A DNA stretch of 64,000 bases from Bordetella genomosp. 9 (GTDB lineage: Bacteria > Pseudomonadota > Gammaproteobacteria > Burkholderiales > Burkholderiaceae_B): the NCBI RefSeq assembly GCF_002119725.1, contig NZ_CP021109.1, positions 2,728,001 through 2,792,000 of the forward strand, in the 5' to 3' direction. The notes under the pieces are model-generated. The model was not told where the DNA came from, made no database searches, and saw only the letters and a list, made by a program, of their open reading frames with translations. The number at the start of each line of letters is the position of its first letter. The stretch's first letter is position 1. Shown here in pieces: positions 35,266 to 45,417 of the stretch. Position numbers and translations under genes: made by a program.

Positions 35266-37083
35266 TTACTTCTTCTTCACCGGCGGCAAATCCGTGCAAA
35301 CGCCTTCGGCCACCTCCGCGGCCATCCCGACCGACTCACCCAGCGTCGGATGCGGGTGGATCGTCTTGGCGATGTCGACCACGTCGGCGCCCATTTCCAC
35401 GGCCAGGGCCAATTCGCTGATCAGATCCCCGGCATGGGTGCCGACGATGCCGCCGCCCAGGATCCGGTGGTTCTCCGCATCGAAGATCAGTTTGGTGAAG
35501 CCCTCGTCCCGGCCGTTGGCGATGGCGCGGCCCGAAGCGGCCCAGGGAAAGACGCCCTTCTCGATCTTGATGCCCTGCTTCTTGGCCTCGTCCTCGGTCA
35601 GCCCGACCCAGGCGACTTCCGGATCCGTGTAGGCCACGGCCGGGATCACGCGCGCGTCGAAGAAGGACTTCTCGCCGGCGGCGGCTTCCGCGGCCACATG
35701 GCCCTCATGCACGGCCTTGTGCGCCAGCATCGGGTTGCCGACGATGTCGCCGATGGCGAAGATGTGCGGCACGTTGGTGCGCATCTGCGTGTCCACGGGG
35801 ATGTAACCGCGGTCGGTCACGGAAATGCCGGCCTTCTCGGCGCCGATCTTCTTGCCGTTGGGCGAACGGCCCACCGCTTGCAGCACCAAGTCGTAGCGCT
35901 GGGGCTCCTTGGGCGCGCCCTCGCCTTCGAAGGTCACGTAGATGCCGTCCGGCTTGGCCTCGGCCGCCACCGTCTTGGTCTTCAACATGATGTTGTCGAA
36001 GCGCGGGGCGTTCATCTTCTGCCAGACCTTGACCATGTCGCGGTCCGCGCCCTGCATCAGGCCGTCGAGCATTTCCACCACGTCCAGGCGTGCGCCCAGC
36101 GTGGAATAGACCGTGCCCATTTCCAGGCCGATGATGCCGCCGCCGACGATCAGCATCTTCTTGGGGATGCTGCGCAGCAGAAGCGCGCCCGTGGAATCGA
36201 CCACACGCTCGTCGTCGGGCATGAAAGGCAGACGCACCGCCTGGCTGCCGGCCGCGATAATGGCCTGCTTGAAGCGCACCGTCTGCGTCTTGCCGTCGGC
36301 GCCCTTCACCGTCATGTGGTGCGGATCGGCGAATTCGCCGACGCCCGTCACCACGGTGACCTTGCGCATCTTGGCCATGCCGGCCAGGCCGCCGGTCAGC
36401 TTGCCGACGACGCTGTCCTTGAAGCTGCGCAGCTTGTCCAGGTCGATCTTCGGTTCGCCAAACGTGATGCCGTGATCGGCCAGGGCCTTGGCTTCTTCCA
36501 TGACGGCGGCCACGTGCAGCAGCGCCTTGGACGGAATGCAGCCCACGTTCAGGCAGACGCCGCCCAGGGTCGAATAGCGCTCGACCAGAACGGTCTTCAT
36601 GCCCAGGTCCGCGGAACGGAAGGCGGCGGAATAGCCGCCGGGGCCGGCGCCCAGCACCAGCATGTCGCATTCGATGTCGACGTTGCCGGAATAGGACGCC
36701 GCGGCCGGCGCGGCGGCGCCCGCCGCGGGAGGCGGCGCAGGCGATTTCCCAGCCGGCTGGGCTTGCTGCGCGGGCGCGGGGGCCGGCGCCGGAGCGGGCG
36801 CGGCGGCGGGCTGGGAAGCCGAGCCCTGCGCCGCGCCGCCTTCGGCGGGCTCCACTTCCAGAATGGGCGTGCCCATGGACACCTTGTCGCCCACCTTCAC
36901 TTTCAGGGCCTTGACCACCCCGCCCTGGGAGGCCGGGATTTCCATCGACGCCTTGTCCGACTCGACCGTGATCAGGCTTTGCTCGGCCTGGATCGTATCG
37001 CCTTCGGACACCAGCACTTCGATGACTTCGACTTCCTTGAAGTCGCCGATATCGGGTACCTTGATTTCCACCGTATTGCTCAT
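35266..37083 (-). CDS. lpdA: LpdA, dihydrolipoyl dehydrogenase (PDH E3) with lipoyl domain
   Basis: E3 re-oxidises dihydrolipoamide with FAD and NAD+ in the pyruvate dehydrogenase complex. The 605-aa product has an N-terminal lipoyl domain (lysine in ESDKAS, K44), an Ala/Pro linker, then the flavoprotein with redox disulfide [16 protein letters not shown] site [21 protein letters not shown], and the His-Glu pair (HPHPTLGES). The lipoyl-tagged E3 is known from beta-proteobacteria and Neisseria. It is 12 bp after aceF and its first 210 bp are almost identical in DNA to aceF. Confidence 0.97.
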   Translation of the reverse strand: MSNTVEIKVPDIGDFKEVEVIEVLVSEGDTIQAEQSLITVESDKASMEIPASQGGVVKALKVKVGDKVSMGTPILEVEPAEGGAAQGSASQPAAAPAPAPAPAPAQQAQPAGKSPAPPPAAGAAAPAAASYSGNVDIECDMLVLGAGPGGYSAAFRSADLGMKTVLVERYSTLGGVCLNVGCIPSKALLHVAAVMEEAKALADHGITFGEPKIDLDKLRSFKDSVVGKLTGGLAGMAKMRKVTVVTGVGEFADPHHMTVKGADGKTQTVRFKQAIIAAGSQAVRLPFMPDDERVVDSTGALLLRSIPKKMLIVGGGIIGLEMGTVYSTLGARLDVVEMLDGLMQGADRDMVKVWQKMNAPRFDNIMLKTKTVAAEAKPDGIYVTFEGEGAPKEPQRYDLVLQAVGRSPNGKKIGAEKAGISVTDRGYIPVDTQMRTNVPHIFAIGDIVGNPMLAHKAVHEGHVAAEAAAGEKSFFDARVIPAVAYTDPEVAWVGLTEDEAKKQGIKIEKGVFPWAASGRAIANGRDEGFTKLIFDAENHRILGGGIVGTHAGDLISELALAVEMGADVVDIAKTIHPHPTLGESVGMAAEVAEGVCTDLPPVKKK

Positions 37084-37095
37084 ATCGCTCCCCGA

Positions 37096-38739
37096 TTACA
37101 GCGCGATGCGGCGGAAGTCGGCCAGCAAGGCGCCCAGATAGGCGTTGAAGCGGGCCGCGGCCGCGCCATCGATGACTCGATGGTCATAGGACAGCGACAG
37201 CGGCAGCTTCAGGCGCGGCACGAACTGCTTGCCGTCCCATACCGGCTTGTGCTCGGATCGCGACACACCCAGGATGGCGACTTCGGGCGCGTTGATGATC
37301 GGCGTGAAATGCGTGCCGCCGATGCCGCCCAGCGAGGAAATCGAGAAGCAGCCGCCCTGCATTTCGGCGGGCGAAAGCTTGCCGTCGCGCGCCTTCTTGG
37401 CCAGTTCCGACGTTTCCTTGGCGATTTCCAGGATGCCTTTCTTGTCCGCGTCGCGGATGACGGGCACGACCAGGCCGTTCGGCGTATCGGCGGCGAAACC
37501 GATGTGGTAGTACTGCTTGAGCACCAGGTTGTCGCCGTCCAGCGACGCATTGAACTCCGGATACTTCTTCAGGGCCGCGACGACGGCCTTGATGAGGAAG
37601 GCAAGCATGGTGACCTTGATGCCGGCCTTCTCGTTTTCCTTGTTCAGCGTGACGCGCAGCGCTTCCAGGTCGGTGATATCCGCTTCGTCGTTGTTGGTGA
37701 CGTGCGGGATCATGACCCAGTTGCGATGCAGGTTCGCGCCCGAGATCTTCTTGATGCGCGACAGCGGCTTGGCTTCGACCGGACCGAACTTGGAGAAATC
37801 GACCTGCGGCCAGGGCAGCACGTTCAGGCCGCCCGCGCCGGCAGCCGCCGGTGCGCCAGCGGCGGCAGGCGTACCGCCAGCCAGGGCCTGCTTGACGAAA
37901 TTGCGAACGTCGTCCTGCGTGATGCGGCCCTTGGGACCGCTGCCCTGCACACGCTGCAGATCCACGCCCAGTTCGCGCGCGAACTTGCGCACGGACGGCG
38001 AGGCATGCGGCAGTTGTCCCGGCTTGAGCTCCGCTTGGGGCAGCGCGGCAGCGGGCGCGGCGGCGGGTGCCGGGGCTGACTGTGCGGCGGGCGCCTGCGC
38101 AGCCGGCGCGGGCGCGGCGGCCTGGCCGGCGGCCCCGCCGCCTTCCACCACCACCAGCGGCGTGCCCTTGGACACCTTATCGCCGACCTTGACCTTCAAT
38201 TCCTTGACCACGCCGCCTTGCGAGGCGGGAATCTCCATGGAGGCCTTGTCGGACTCCACGGTGATCAGGCTTTGTTCGGCCTGGATGGTGTCGCCCACGG
38301 CGACCATCACTTCGATGACTTCAACCTCCTTGAAGTCGCCGATGTCCGGCACCTCGATGACCGTTTCGCCGCCGGCCTGGGGCGCCGGCGAGGAAGCCGC
38401 GGCCTGCGGCTGGGCGGCGGCCGGCTGCGCCTGCGCCGCCTCCTTCACCGTGGGCTTTTCTTCCTGCTTCGGCGCGGCCGCAGGCGCCGCGGCGCCCTCG
38501 CCTGCTTCCACTTCCAGGATGGTCGAACCCATCGAAACCTTATCGCCCACCTTCACTTTCAGCGCCTTGACCACCCCGCCCTGCGAGGCCGGGATTTCCA
38601 TCGACGCCTTGTCCGACTCGACCGTGATCAGGCTTTGCTCGGCCTGGATCGTATCGCCTTCGGACACCAGCACTTCGATGACTTCAACCTCCTTGAAGTC
38701 GCCGATATCGGGTACCTTGATTTCCACCGTATTGCTCAT
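37096..38739 (-). CDS. aceF: AceF, dihydrolipoyl acetyltransferase (PDH E2)
   Basis: E2 moves acetyl groups from E1 to coenzyme A. The 547-aa product has two lipoyl domains (lysines in two ESDKAS motifs, about 44 and 163), Ala/Pro linkers, a peripheral subunit-binding domain ([28 protein letters not shown]), and the catalytic domain ending [14 protein letters not shown], with the active-site His. It lies 15 bp after aceE. Two rather than three lipoyl domains is a common arrangement. Confidence 0.97.
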   Translation of the reverse strand: MSNTVEIKVPDIGDFKEVEVIEVLVSEGDTIQAEQSLITVESDKASMEIPASQGGVVKALKVKVGDKVSMGSTILEVEAGEGAAAPAAAPKQEEKPTVKEAAQAQPAAAQPQAAASSPAPQAGGETVIEVPDIGDFKEVEVIEVMVAVGDTIQAEQSLITVESDKASMEIPASQGGVVKELKVKVGDKVSKGTPLVVVEGGGAAGQAAAPAPAAQAPAAQSAPAPAAAPAAALPQAELKPGQLPHASPSVRKFARELGVDLQRVQGSGPKGRITQDDVRNFVKQALAGGTPAAAGAPAAAGAGGLNVLPWPQVDFSKFGPVEAKPLSRIKKISGANLHRNWVMIPHVTNNDEADITDLEALRVTLNKENEKAGIKVTMLAFLIKAVVAALKKYPEFNASLDGDNLVLKQYYHIGFAADTPNGLVVPVIRDADKKGILEIAKETSELAKKARDGKLSPAEMQGGCFSISSLGGIGGTHFTPIINAPEVAILGVSRSEHKPVWDGKQFVPRLKLPLSLSYDHRVIDGAAAARFNAYLGALLADFRRIAL

Positions 38740-38754
38740 GTCGTTCGGGCCTCG

Positions 38755-41463
38755 TCAGGCGTATTGCGGGTTGGCTTTTTCGGGATTGATGCCGTACTTC
38801 TTGATGGCCTCGGCCACCTTGGCAGCCGGCAGCGTGCCTTCGTCCGCAAGCGCCTTCAGGGCCGCGACGACCACGAAGTGGCGGTCGACCTCGAAATGCT
38901 CGCGCAGTTTGTAGCGGAAGTCCGAGCGGCCGAAGCCGTCCGTGCCCAGGACGCGGTATTCGCGGCCCTTGGGGATGTACGGACGGATCTGGTCCGCGAA
39001 CAGCTTCATGTAGTCCGTCGACGCGATGATGGGGCCTTCGGTCTTTTCCAGCAGTTGCGTCACATACGGCACCTGGGGCTTCTTGTCCGTGGGGTGCAGC
39101 ATGTTGTGGCGGTCGGCGTCCTGGCCGTCGCGGCGCAGCAGCGTGAAGCTGGTGGCGCTCCAGACATCCGACGAAATGCCCCAGTCCGAATCCAGCAGCG
39201 CGGCGGCCGCTTCGACCTCGCGCAGGATGGTGCCCGAACCGAGCAGCTGCACGCGCTGCTTGCCCTTGCCCACCGTCTTCAGCTTGTACATGCCGCGAAC
39301 GATGCCTTCCTCGTCGCCCGGCTTCAGGCCGGGGTGCGGGTAGTTCTCGTTCATCACGGTCAGGTAGTAATAGACGTTCTCCTGGTTCTCGACCATGCGG
39401 CGCAGGCCGTCCTGGATGATCACCGCCACTTCGTGCGCATAGGTCGGGTCGTACGGCACGCAGTTGGGGATGGTGGCCGCCATCAGGTGGCTGTGGCCGT
39501 CTTCGTGCTGCAAGCCTTCGCCGTTCAGCGTGGTGCGGCCCGCCGTGCCCCCGATCAGGAAGCCGCGCGCCTGCATGTCGCCCGCCAGCCAGGCCAGGTC
39601 GCCGATGCGCTGGAAGCCGAACATCGAGTAGTACACGTAGAACGGGATCATGATGCGGTTGTTCGTGGAATACGACGTCGCCGCCGCGATCCACGAGCTC
39701 ATGGCGCCCGCCTCGTTGATGCCTTCCTGCAGGAGCTGGCCGTTGGCCGCTTCCTTGTAGTACATCACCTGGTCCTTATCGACCGGCACGTACTTCTGTC
39801 CTTCGGGGGCATAGATGCCGATCTGGCGGAACAGGCCTTCCATACCGAAGGTGCGCGACTCGTCGGCCAGAATCGGCACGACCCGCGGACCCAACTGCTT
39901 GTCGCGCAGAAGCTGGTTCAGCGAACGCACGAAAGCCTGTGTAGTGGAGATTTCGCGGCCCTCGGCCGTCGGCTCCAGCACGGGCTTGAAGGCTTCCAGC
40001 GCCGGCGCCTTGAACTGCTCGTCCGCCTTGGTGCGGCGCTTGGGCAGATAGCCGCCGAGCGCCTTGCGGCGTTCGTGCAGATACTTCATTTCCGGCGAAT
40101 CCTCGGCCGGCTTGAAGAACGGCAGTTCTTCCAACTTGTCGTCCGGGATGGGGATGCCGAAACGGTCGCGGAATTCGCGCACCGCCTGCACGTCCAGCTT
40201 CTTCTGCTGGTGCGTGGGGTTCTTGGCCTGGCCGACCTGGCCCATGCCGTAGCCCTTGATCGTCTTGGCCAGGATGACGGTGGGCTGGCCCTTGTGCTTG
40301 CTGGCGGCGTCGAAGGCGGCGTAGACCTTGTGCGGATCGTGGCCGCCGCGATTCAGGCGCCACACGTCCTCATCGCTCATGCGGGCGACCATCTCAAGCA
40401 GCTTCGGATGCTTGCCGAAAAAGTTCTCGCGCACGAACTTGCCGTCGTTGGCCTTGTACGCCTGGTATTCGCCGTCGACGGTTTCTTCCATCACGCGGCG
40501 CAGGATGCCTTCCTTGTCGTGGGCCAGCAGCGGATCCCAGTAGCCGCCCCAGATCAGCTTGATGACGTTCCAGCCGCTGCCGCGGAAATCGCCTTCCAGT
40601 TCCTGGATGATCTTGCCGTTGCCGCGCACCGGGCCGTCCAGCCGCTGCAGGTTGCAGTTGATGACGAAGATCAGGTTGTCCAGCTTTTCACGCGCGGCCA
40701 GGGCGATGGCGCCCAGCGATTCCGGCTCGTCCATTTCGCCGTCGCCGCAGAACACCCACACCTTGCGGTTGGAGGTATCGGCGATGCCGCGCGCGTGCAG
40801 GTACTTCAGGAAGCGGGCCTGATAGATGGCGGTGATGGGGCCCAGGCCCATCGACACGGTGGGGAACTGCCAGAATTCCGGCATCAGCTTGGGATGCGGA
40901 TAGGATGACAGGCCCTTGCCGTCTACTTCCTGGCGGAAGTGATTCAGCTGTTCCTCGGTCAGGCGGCCTTCCAGGAAGGCGCGCGCGTAGACGCCGGGCG
41001 AGGAGTGGCCCTGGAAGTACACCAGGTCGCCGCCGTGGCCTTCGCTTTCCGCATGCCAGAAATGGTTCTGGCCGGTACCGATCATGGTGGCCAGCGAAGC
41101 GAAAGAAGCGATATGGCCGCCCAGGTCGCCGCCGTCGGGCGGCGAATGGCGGTTGGCCCGCACCACCATGGCCATGGCGTTCCAGCGCACGTAGGCGCGG
41201 ATGCGCGATTCCAGTTCCAGATTGCCGGGATGCGCCGGCTCCAGGCCGGGCGGAATCGTGTTTACATATGCGGTGTTGGGCGAATACGGAATGTGCGCGC
41301 CGGACCGCCGGGCTTCGTCGATCAGACGCTCCAGCAGATAATGGGCGCGCTCCGGGCCTTCGCGATCGAGCACCGCCGCCAGCGCTTCGAGCCACTCCTG
41401 GGTTTCCAGGGTGTCTTCGTCATTGGCAGCCGTATAGGCGCCAGCCAGGGCGTTAGAGGACAT
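38755..41463 (-). CDS. aceE: AceE, pyruvate dehydrogenase E1 (homodimeric)
   Basis: E1 decarboxylates pyruvate with thiamine diphosphate and loads acetyl onto E2. The ATG at 41463 has GGAG nine bases upstream and gives MSSNALAGAYTAAND (902 aa, family length). Seen motifs include the ThDP GDGEMDEPES...N pattern (FCGDGEMDEPESLGAIALAAREKLDNLIFVINCNL) and FRYKLREHFEVDRHFVVVAAL near the end. It heads the aceE-aceF-lpdA operon and faces the sensor kinase across a 256-bp control region. Confidence 0.97.
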   Translation of the reverse strand: MSSNALAGAYTAANDEDTLETQEWLEALAAVLDREGPERAHYLLERLIDEARRSGAHIPYSPNTAYVNTIPPGLEPAHPGNLELESRIRAYVRWNAMAMVVRANRHSPPDGGDLGGHIASFASLATMIGTGQNHFWHAESEGHGGDLVYFQGHSSPGVYARAFLEGRLTEEQLNHFRQEVDGKGLSSYPHPKLMPEFWQFPTVSMGLGPITAIYQARFLKYLHARGIADTSNRKVWVFCGDGEMDEPESLGAIALAAREKLDNLIFVINCNLQRLDGPVRGNGKIIQELEGDFRGSGWNVIKLIWGGYWDPLLAHDKEGILRRVMEETVDGEYQAYKANDGKFVRENFFGKHPKLLEMVARMSDEDVWRLNRGGHDPHKVYAAFDAASKHKGQPTVILAKTIKGYGMGQVGQAKNPTHQQKKLDVQAVREFRDRFGIPIPDDKLEELPFFKPAEDSPEMKYLHERRKALGGYLPKRRTKADEQFKAPALEAFKPVLEPTAEGREISTTQAFVRSLNQLLRDKQLGPRVVPILADESRTFGMEGLFRQIGIYAPEGQKYVPVDKDQVMYYKEAANGQLLQEGINEAGAMSSWIAAATSYSTNNRIMIPFYVYYSMFGFQRIGDLAWLAGDMQARGFLIGGTAGRTTLNGEGLQHEDGHSHLMAATIPNCVPYDPTYAHEVAVIIQDGLRRMVENQENVYYYLTVMNENYPHPGLKPGDEEGIVRGMYKLKTVGKGKQRVQLLGSGTILREVEAAAALLDSDWGISSDVWSATSFTLLRRDGQDADRHNMLHPTDKKPQVPYVTQLLEKTEGPIIASTDYMKLFADQIRPYIPKGREYRVLGTDGFGRSDFRYKLREHFEVDRHFVVVAALKALADEGTLPAAKVAEAIKKYGINPEKANPQYA

Positions 41464-41594
41464 CGTGTGTCTCCAGAAAGGGTTGTAGCCTTGCGCCGGC
41501 ATGGGCGCGGCGGGCATGAAAAAACGCCCGCGAAAACCGCGATTTCCCTGCGATCCCAGGGACGTCGGTTTGGCCAGGGCAGCTTGTGGTCAGC

Positions 41595-41624
41595 ATTCTA
41601 GGAAACAAGATTAACGCGTCGCAA
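41595..41624 (-). promoter_or_regulatory. Probable sigma-70 promoter of aceE
   Basis: Reading minus, TTGCGA (41624-41619), an 18-base spacer and TAGAAT (41600-41595) lie about 130 bp before the aceE ATG. Both hexamers match four or five consensus positions. Confidence 0.5.
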
Positions 41625-41629
41625 GCAAA

Positions 41630-41663
41630 ATTTCATGTTGCGGTACGGCATTTCATAATGCGG
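41630..41663. promoter_or_regulatory. Direct-repeat operator candidate upstream of aceE
   Basis: ATTTCATGTTGCGG (41630-41643) and ATTTCATAATGCGG (41650-41663) differ at two positions and start exactly 20 bp apart, so they face the same side of the helix. They lie six bases beyond the -35 of the aceE promoter, typical of an activator site. The divergent kinase-regulator genes start within 60 bp and could encode the binder; this is inference. Confidence 0.55.
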
Positions 41664-41719
41664 GAATCTCGCCATACGAAACATAGGACTAAAATGCGCG
41701 CAGAATCCGCGACAAAGCC

Positions 41720-43474
41720 ATGGCCAGCGTACCCAAGTCGAATATCCCCACGCCGTTTCACGACCATGCCCGGCTGCGGCGGCGGGGCCTGTATTGGCTG
41801 ACGCCCGTCGTCGTACTCATACTCTATATATGTGTGATGGGGGTCTTCTTCTGGCTGCAGCGCATCCACGACGATAGCGTCATGTTCGTGACGATCGATC
41901 AGGAGATGCGGCAGCAGCGGCTCATCTGGATCGTGCTGGCGCTGTCGTGCGTGATCGTCATCAGTCTGTTGATGCTGTGGCGGTACACAAGGTTCCGTTC
42001 GCACGCCGAAGCCGCCCTGATCGCCGAAACCGGCTTCCGCCGCGCCATGGAAAACTCCATGTCCACCGGCATGCGCGTACTGGACATGGAAGGCCGCATC
42101 GCCTACGTGAATCCCGCCTTCTGCAGGATGATCGGCTGGAACGAAGCGGACCTGTTGGGCCGCAGCCCGCCCTTCCCTTATTGGGTGCCGGGCCGGCACG
42201 AGCAACACCAGCACACGCTCGACATCCTGCTTTCCGGCAAAACACCCAGCAGCGGGCTGGAGGTCGAAGCCCAGCGCCGCGACGGCTCGCGCTTCACCGC
42301 GCGCATGTATGTGTCCCCGCTGCTCGATCCCAACGGCAACCAGATTGGCTGGATGACGTCCATGACGGACATCACCGAGCCCAAGCGCATCCGCGAAGCG
42401 CTGACGGCGGCGCACGAACGCTTCATGACGGTGCTGGAAGGCCTGGACGACGCGATCTCGGTGACGGCCGATACGCACGACGGACTGGAACTGCTGTTCG
42501 CCAACCGCACCTACCGCCGGGTGTTCGGCGCACAGACTGGCGGGCACGACGAACTGCTGGCCGGCCGGCGCGGGCGCTTCACCGACGAATCGGTGGAGGT
42601 CTTCGCGCCATCGGTGCAGCGCTGGTTCGAAGTGCACCATCGCATGCTGGCGTGGACCGACGGCCGCCGCGTGCGCCTGCAGGTGGCCCGCGACATCACC
42701 GAGCGCCGCCAGCACGAAGAGGCTTCCCGCATCCAGCAGGAAAAAATCCAGATCACCAGCCGCCTGACCACCATGGGCGAGATGGCGTCCTCGCTGGCGC
42801 ACGAGCTGAACCAGCCGCTGACGGCGATCGCGAACTACAGCATGGGCGCGGTGGCCCTGGTCAAGGCGGGGCACACCAACCCGCGCATGCTGCTGCCAGC
42901 GCTGGAAAAGGCCGCGGCGCAGGCCGAACGCGCCGGCAAGATCATCAGCCGGATCCGCGAATTCGTGAAGCGCAGCGAGCCGCGCCGCCAGCGCGTGGCC
43001 ATCGCCGGCATCGTCGATAACGCCATCGGTTTCGCGGAACTGGACGCCCGCAAGCGGCGGATCCGCATCGAGCGCTTCGTGCCGTCGAACGCGCCCGACG
43101 TGCTGGCCGATCCCATCCTGATCGAACAGGTGCTGCTGAATCTGCTGAAGAACGGCCTGGAGGCCATGGAAAACAGCGATTCCGACGAGCTGAAGGTTGC
43201 CGTGATCGTGCACGAGCAGCATATCGAAGTGGCCGTGGTCGATCGCGGCCACGGACTGGCCGATCCCGAGCGGCTGTTCGAACCGTTTTTCAGCACCAAG
43301 GCCCAGGGTCTGGGCATGGGGCTGAACATCTGCCGTACCATTATCGAGTCGCACCATGGCCGCCTATGGGCCGATCCCAATCCCGCGGGCGGCACGATCT
43401 TCCGCTTCACCCTGCCCTGCGCGGCGCCGCAGGCGCAACCGCAGACTGACCAGTCCGAGGAGCTCCACGCATGA
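41720..43474 (+). CDS. PAS-domain membrane sensor histidine kinase
   Basis: The 584-aa kinase has membrane segments at about 24-46 and 68-88, with a very short periplasmic loop, two PAS domains (about 105-220 and 230-330), an H-box SSLAHELNQPLTAIANYS (H361) and an ATPase domain with N-box (LLNLLKNGLEAME), VVDRGHGL, FFSTKAQGLGMGL. The H-box type and PAS layout resemble FixL/TodS-NtrB kinases. It overlaps its partner regulator by four bases (ATGA). The signal is unknown; divergence from aceEF-lpdA points to a link with central carbon metabolism. Confidence 0.94.
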   Translation: MASVPKSNIPTPFHDHARLRRRGLYWLTPVVVLILYICVMGVFFWLQRIHDDSVMFVTIDQEMRQQRLIWIVLALSCVIVISLLMLWRYTRFRSHAEAALIAETGFRRAMENSMSTGMRVLDMEGRIAYVNPAFCRMIGWNEADLLGRSPPFPYWVPGRHEQHQHTLDILLSGKTPSSGLEVEAQRRDGSRFTARMYVSPLLDPNGNQIGWMTSMTDITEPKRIREALTAAHERFMTVLEGLDDAISVTADTHDGLELLFANRTYRRVFGAQTGGHDELLAGRRGRFTDESVEVFAPSVQRWFEVHHRMLAWTDGRRVRLQVARDITERRQHEEASRIQQEKIQITSRLTTMGEMASSLAHELNQPLTAIANYSMGAVALVKAGHTNPRMLLPALEKAAAQAERAGKIISRIREFVKRSEPRRQRVAIAGIVDNAIGFAELDARKRRIRIERFVPSNAPDVLADPILIEQVLLNLLKNGLEAMENSDSDELKVAVIVHEQHIEVAVVDRGHGLADPERLFEPFFSTKAQGLGMGLNICRTIIESHHGRLWADPNPAGGTIFRFTLPCAAPQAQPQTDQSEELHA

Positions 43475-44097
43475 ACACCCCCAATCCGTCGAGTACGGTA
43501 TACATAGTCGATGACGACGAAGCGGTGCGCGATTCGTTGCGCTGGCTGCTGGAAGCCAATGGCTATCGCGTTCGCGCCTACTCCAGCGCGGAAAGCTTCC
43601 TCGAAGACTACGACCCGAACCTGGTGGGCGTGCTGATCGCCGACGTGCGCATGCCCGGCATGACCGGCCTGGAGCTGCAGGAACAGCTGCTCGCGCGCAA
43701 GGCGCCGCTGCCCATCGTCTTCATCACTGGTCACGGCGACGTGCCGATGGCGGTGACCACCATGAAGAAAGGGGCGATCGATTTCCTGGAGAAACCCTTC
43801 AATGAATCCGATCTGCGCGAGATCGTCGCGCGCATGATCGAGCAGGCCACGCAACGTGTGTCCAAATTCCAGGCGCAGCGCGATCACGAAGCCATGCTGG
43901 CGCGCCTGACCGCGCGCGAGCAGCAGGTGCTGGAACGCATCGTCGCGGGCCGCCTGAACAAACAGATCGCCGACGATCTGGGCATCAGCATCAAAACTGT
44001 GGAAGCGCATCGCGCGAACATTATGGAAAAACTGGAAGTCACGACCGTGGCCGACCTGATGAAGGTGGCCCTGGCCAAACCCGAGGCGCACGCATGA
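43471..44097 (+). CDS. FixJ/NarL-type response regulator
   Basis: The 208-aa regulator has a receiver with phospho-acceptor D58 ([12 protein letters not shown]), Thr (FITGHGD) and Lys (LEKPF), and a C-terminal LuxR-type helix-turn-helix ([43 protein letters not shown]). It is the partner of the kinase it overlaps. A likely target is the divergent aceE control region. It overlaps folD by four bases. Confidence 0.95.
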   Translation: MNTPNPSSTVYIVDDDEAVRDSLRWLLEANGYRVRAYSSAESFLEDYDPNLVGVLIADVRMPGMTGLELQEQLLARKAPLPIVFITGHGDVPMAVTTMKKGAIDFLEKPFNESDLREIVARMIEQATQRVSKFQAQRDHEAMLARLTAREQQVLERIVAGRLNKQIADDLGISIKTVEAHRANIMEKLEVTTVADLMKVALAKPEAHA

Positions 44098-44942
44098 CCG
44101 CACGCATCATCGATGGTTCGGCGCTGTCCCAGCGCATTCGCGACGACGTCGCGCAGCGCGTGGCCGAGCTGGCGAAACAAGGGATCCGTCCCGGGCTGGC
44201 CGTCGTCCTGGTGGGCGACAACCCGGCCTCGCAGGTCTACGTGCGCAACAAGGTCATGGCCTGCGAAAAGGCCGGCCTGCACTCGGTGAAGGAGCAGTAT
44301 CCCGCCACCATGAGCGAGGCGGAGCTGCTGCAGCGCATTGCCGTATTGAATGGCGATCCCACCATCCATGGCATTCTGGTGCAGCTGCCGCTGCCCCCGC
44401 ACATGGATCCGCACAAGGTCATCGAAGCCATCGCGCCGGAAAAGGACGTGGACGGCTTTCATATCAGCAACGCCGGCCTGCTGATGACGGGCCAGCCCCT
44501 GTTCCGGCCGTGCACGCCCTATGGCGTGATGAAGATGCTGGAATCCGAAGGCGTGGCGCTGCGCGGCGCCGAAGCGGTGATCGTCGGCGCCAGCAATATC
44601 GTCGGCAAGCCCATGGCCATGCTGCTGCTGGCCGCCGGCGCGACCGTCACGCTGTGCAATTCCAAAACCCGCGACCTGGGGTCGCATACGCGCCGCGCCG
44701 ACATCCTGGTCGTGGCCACGGGCAAGCCCGGCATCGTCAACGGCGACATGATCAAACCCGGCGCGGTCGTCATCGACGTGGGCATCAACCGCGGCGAAGA
44801 CGGCAAACTGCGCGGCGACGTGGATTTCGAATCCGCCCAGAAAGTCGCCGGCGCGATCACCCCCGTGCCTGGCGGCGTCGGCCCCATGACGATCGCCATG
44901 CTGCTGGTCAATACGGTCGAGGCGGCCGAACGGCTGGGGTAG
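44094..44942 (+). CDS. folD: FolD, methylenetetrahydrofolate dehydrogenase/cyclohydrolase
   Basis: FolD interconverts 5,10-methylene- and 10-formyl-tetrahydrofolate. The 282-aa product has the FolD signatures [23 protein letters not shown] (with the catalytic lysine), [20 protein letters not shown] and the NADP region [18 protein letters not shown], plus the ending [18 protein letters not shown]. The ATG overlaps the regulator stop, so a housekeeping folate gene is translationally coupled to a two-component system, an unusual arrangement. Confidence 0.97.
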   Translation: MTARIIDGSALSQRIRDDVAQRVAELAKQGIRPGLAVVLVGDNPASQVYVRNKVMACEKAGLHSVKEQYPATMSEAELLQRIAVLNGDPTIHGILVQLPLPPHMDPHKVIEAIAPEKDVDGFHISNAGLLMTGQPLFRPCTPYGVMKMLESEGVALRGAEAVIVGASNIVGKPMAMLLLAAGATVTLCNSKTRDLGSHTRRADILVVATGKPGIVNGDMIKPGAVVIDVGINRGEDGKLRGDVDFESAQKVAGAITPVPGGVGPMTIAMLLVNTVEAAERLG

Positions 44943-44957
44943 GGAAGGCCCGGAAGG

Positions 44958-45125
44958 CCCACCCCCCGAAGCGCTATCGCGCTTCCCCCCTCAAGGGGGG
45001 CGACGCAGCGGACCGGCGGAGCCGGATCCGCGGTGGGATGAAGACCACCCCCGAAGCGCTATCGCGCTTCCCCCTCAAGGGGGCGACGCAGCGGACCGGC
45101 GGAGCCGGATCCGCGCGTCCCCGAA
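44958..45125 (+). repeat. Two tandem copies of the triple-hairpin repeat after folD
   Basis: Copies start at about 44958 and 45045 (period 87 bp). Both carry the CCGAAGCGCTATCGCGCTTCC hairpin (described as two GAAGCGC/GCGCTTC arms), the C-run/G-run palindrome and GGACCGGCGGAGCCGGATCC. They lack the long spacer of the 6348 copies. They begin 15 bases after the folD stop and could act as its terminator. Confidence 0.85.
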
Positions 45126-45224
45126 TCGGGGAGACCGGCTTTATGCGGCGGGCGTTTGCAGTGGGAAGCAAGGCTACGGGAGGGCGGATGCGCGCGGCTG
45201 TGCGCGTTCTTGGGCGCCAGCGTC

Positions 45225-45254
45225 TTGCAAGGGACCGATCCGGCCTAATATATA
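45225..45254 (+). promoter_or_regulatory. Possible promoter of prlC
   Basis: TTGCAA, an 18-base spacer and TATATA (45249-45254) lie in the unique segment 45143-45319 between the direct and inverted repeat copies. This is the only AT-rich patch before prlC. It would give a leader of about 155 bases that includes the inverted repeat. Confidence 0.4.
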
Positions 45255-45326
45255 GGCTACGTTCAAGCCGCCTACGCGCCCATTAATTCATCTACCCACC
45301 CCACGCACTGGTGTAGCCAAGCAGAT

Positions 45327-45412
45327 CGGGGACGCCGCGGATCCGGCTCCGCCGGTCCGCTGGCGTCGCCCCCCTCGAGGGGGGAAGCGCGCCAGCGCTT
45401 CGGGGGGTGTGC
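45327..45412 (-). repeat. Inverted copy of the triple-hairpin repeat abutting prlC
   Basis: The modules occur in reverse order and on the opposite strand from the two copies at 44958. The last part, CGCTTCGGGGGGTGTGCACC, runs into the prlC start codon, so the G-run of the repeat sits where the ribosome site should be. Confidence 0.85.
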
Positions 45413-45417
45413 ACCCC

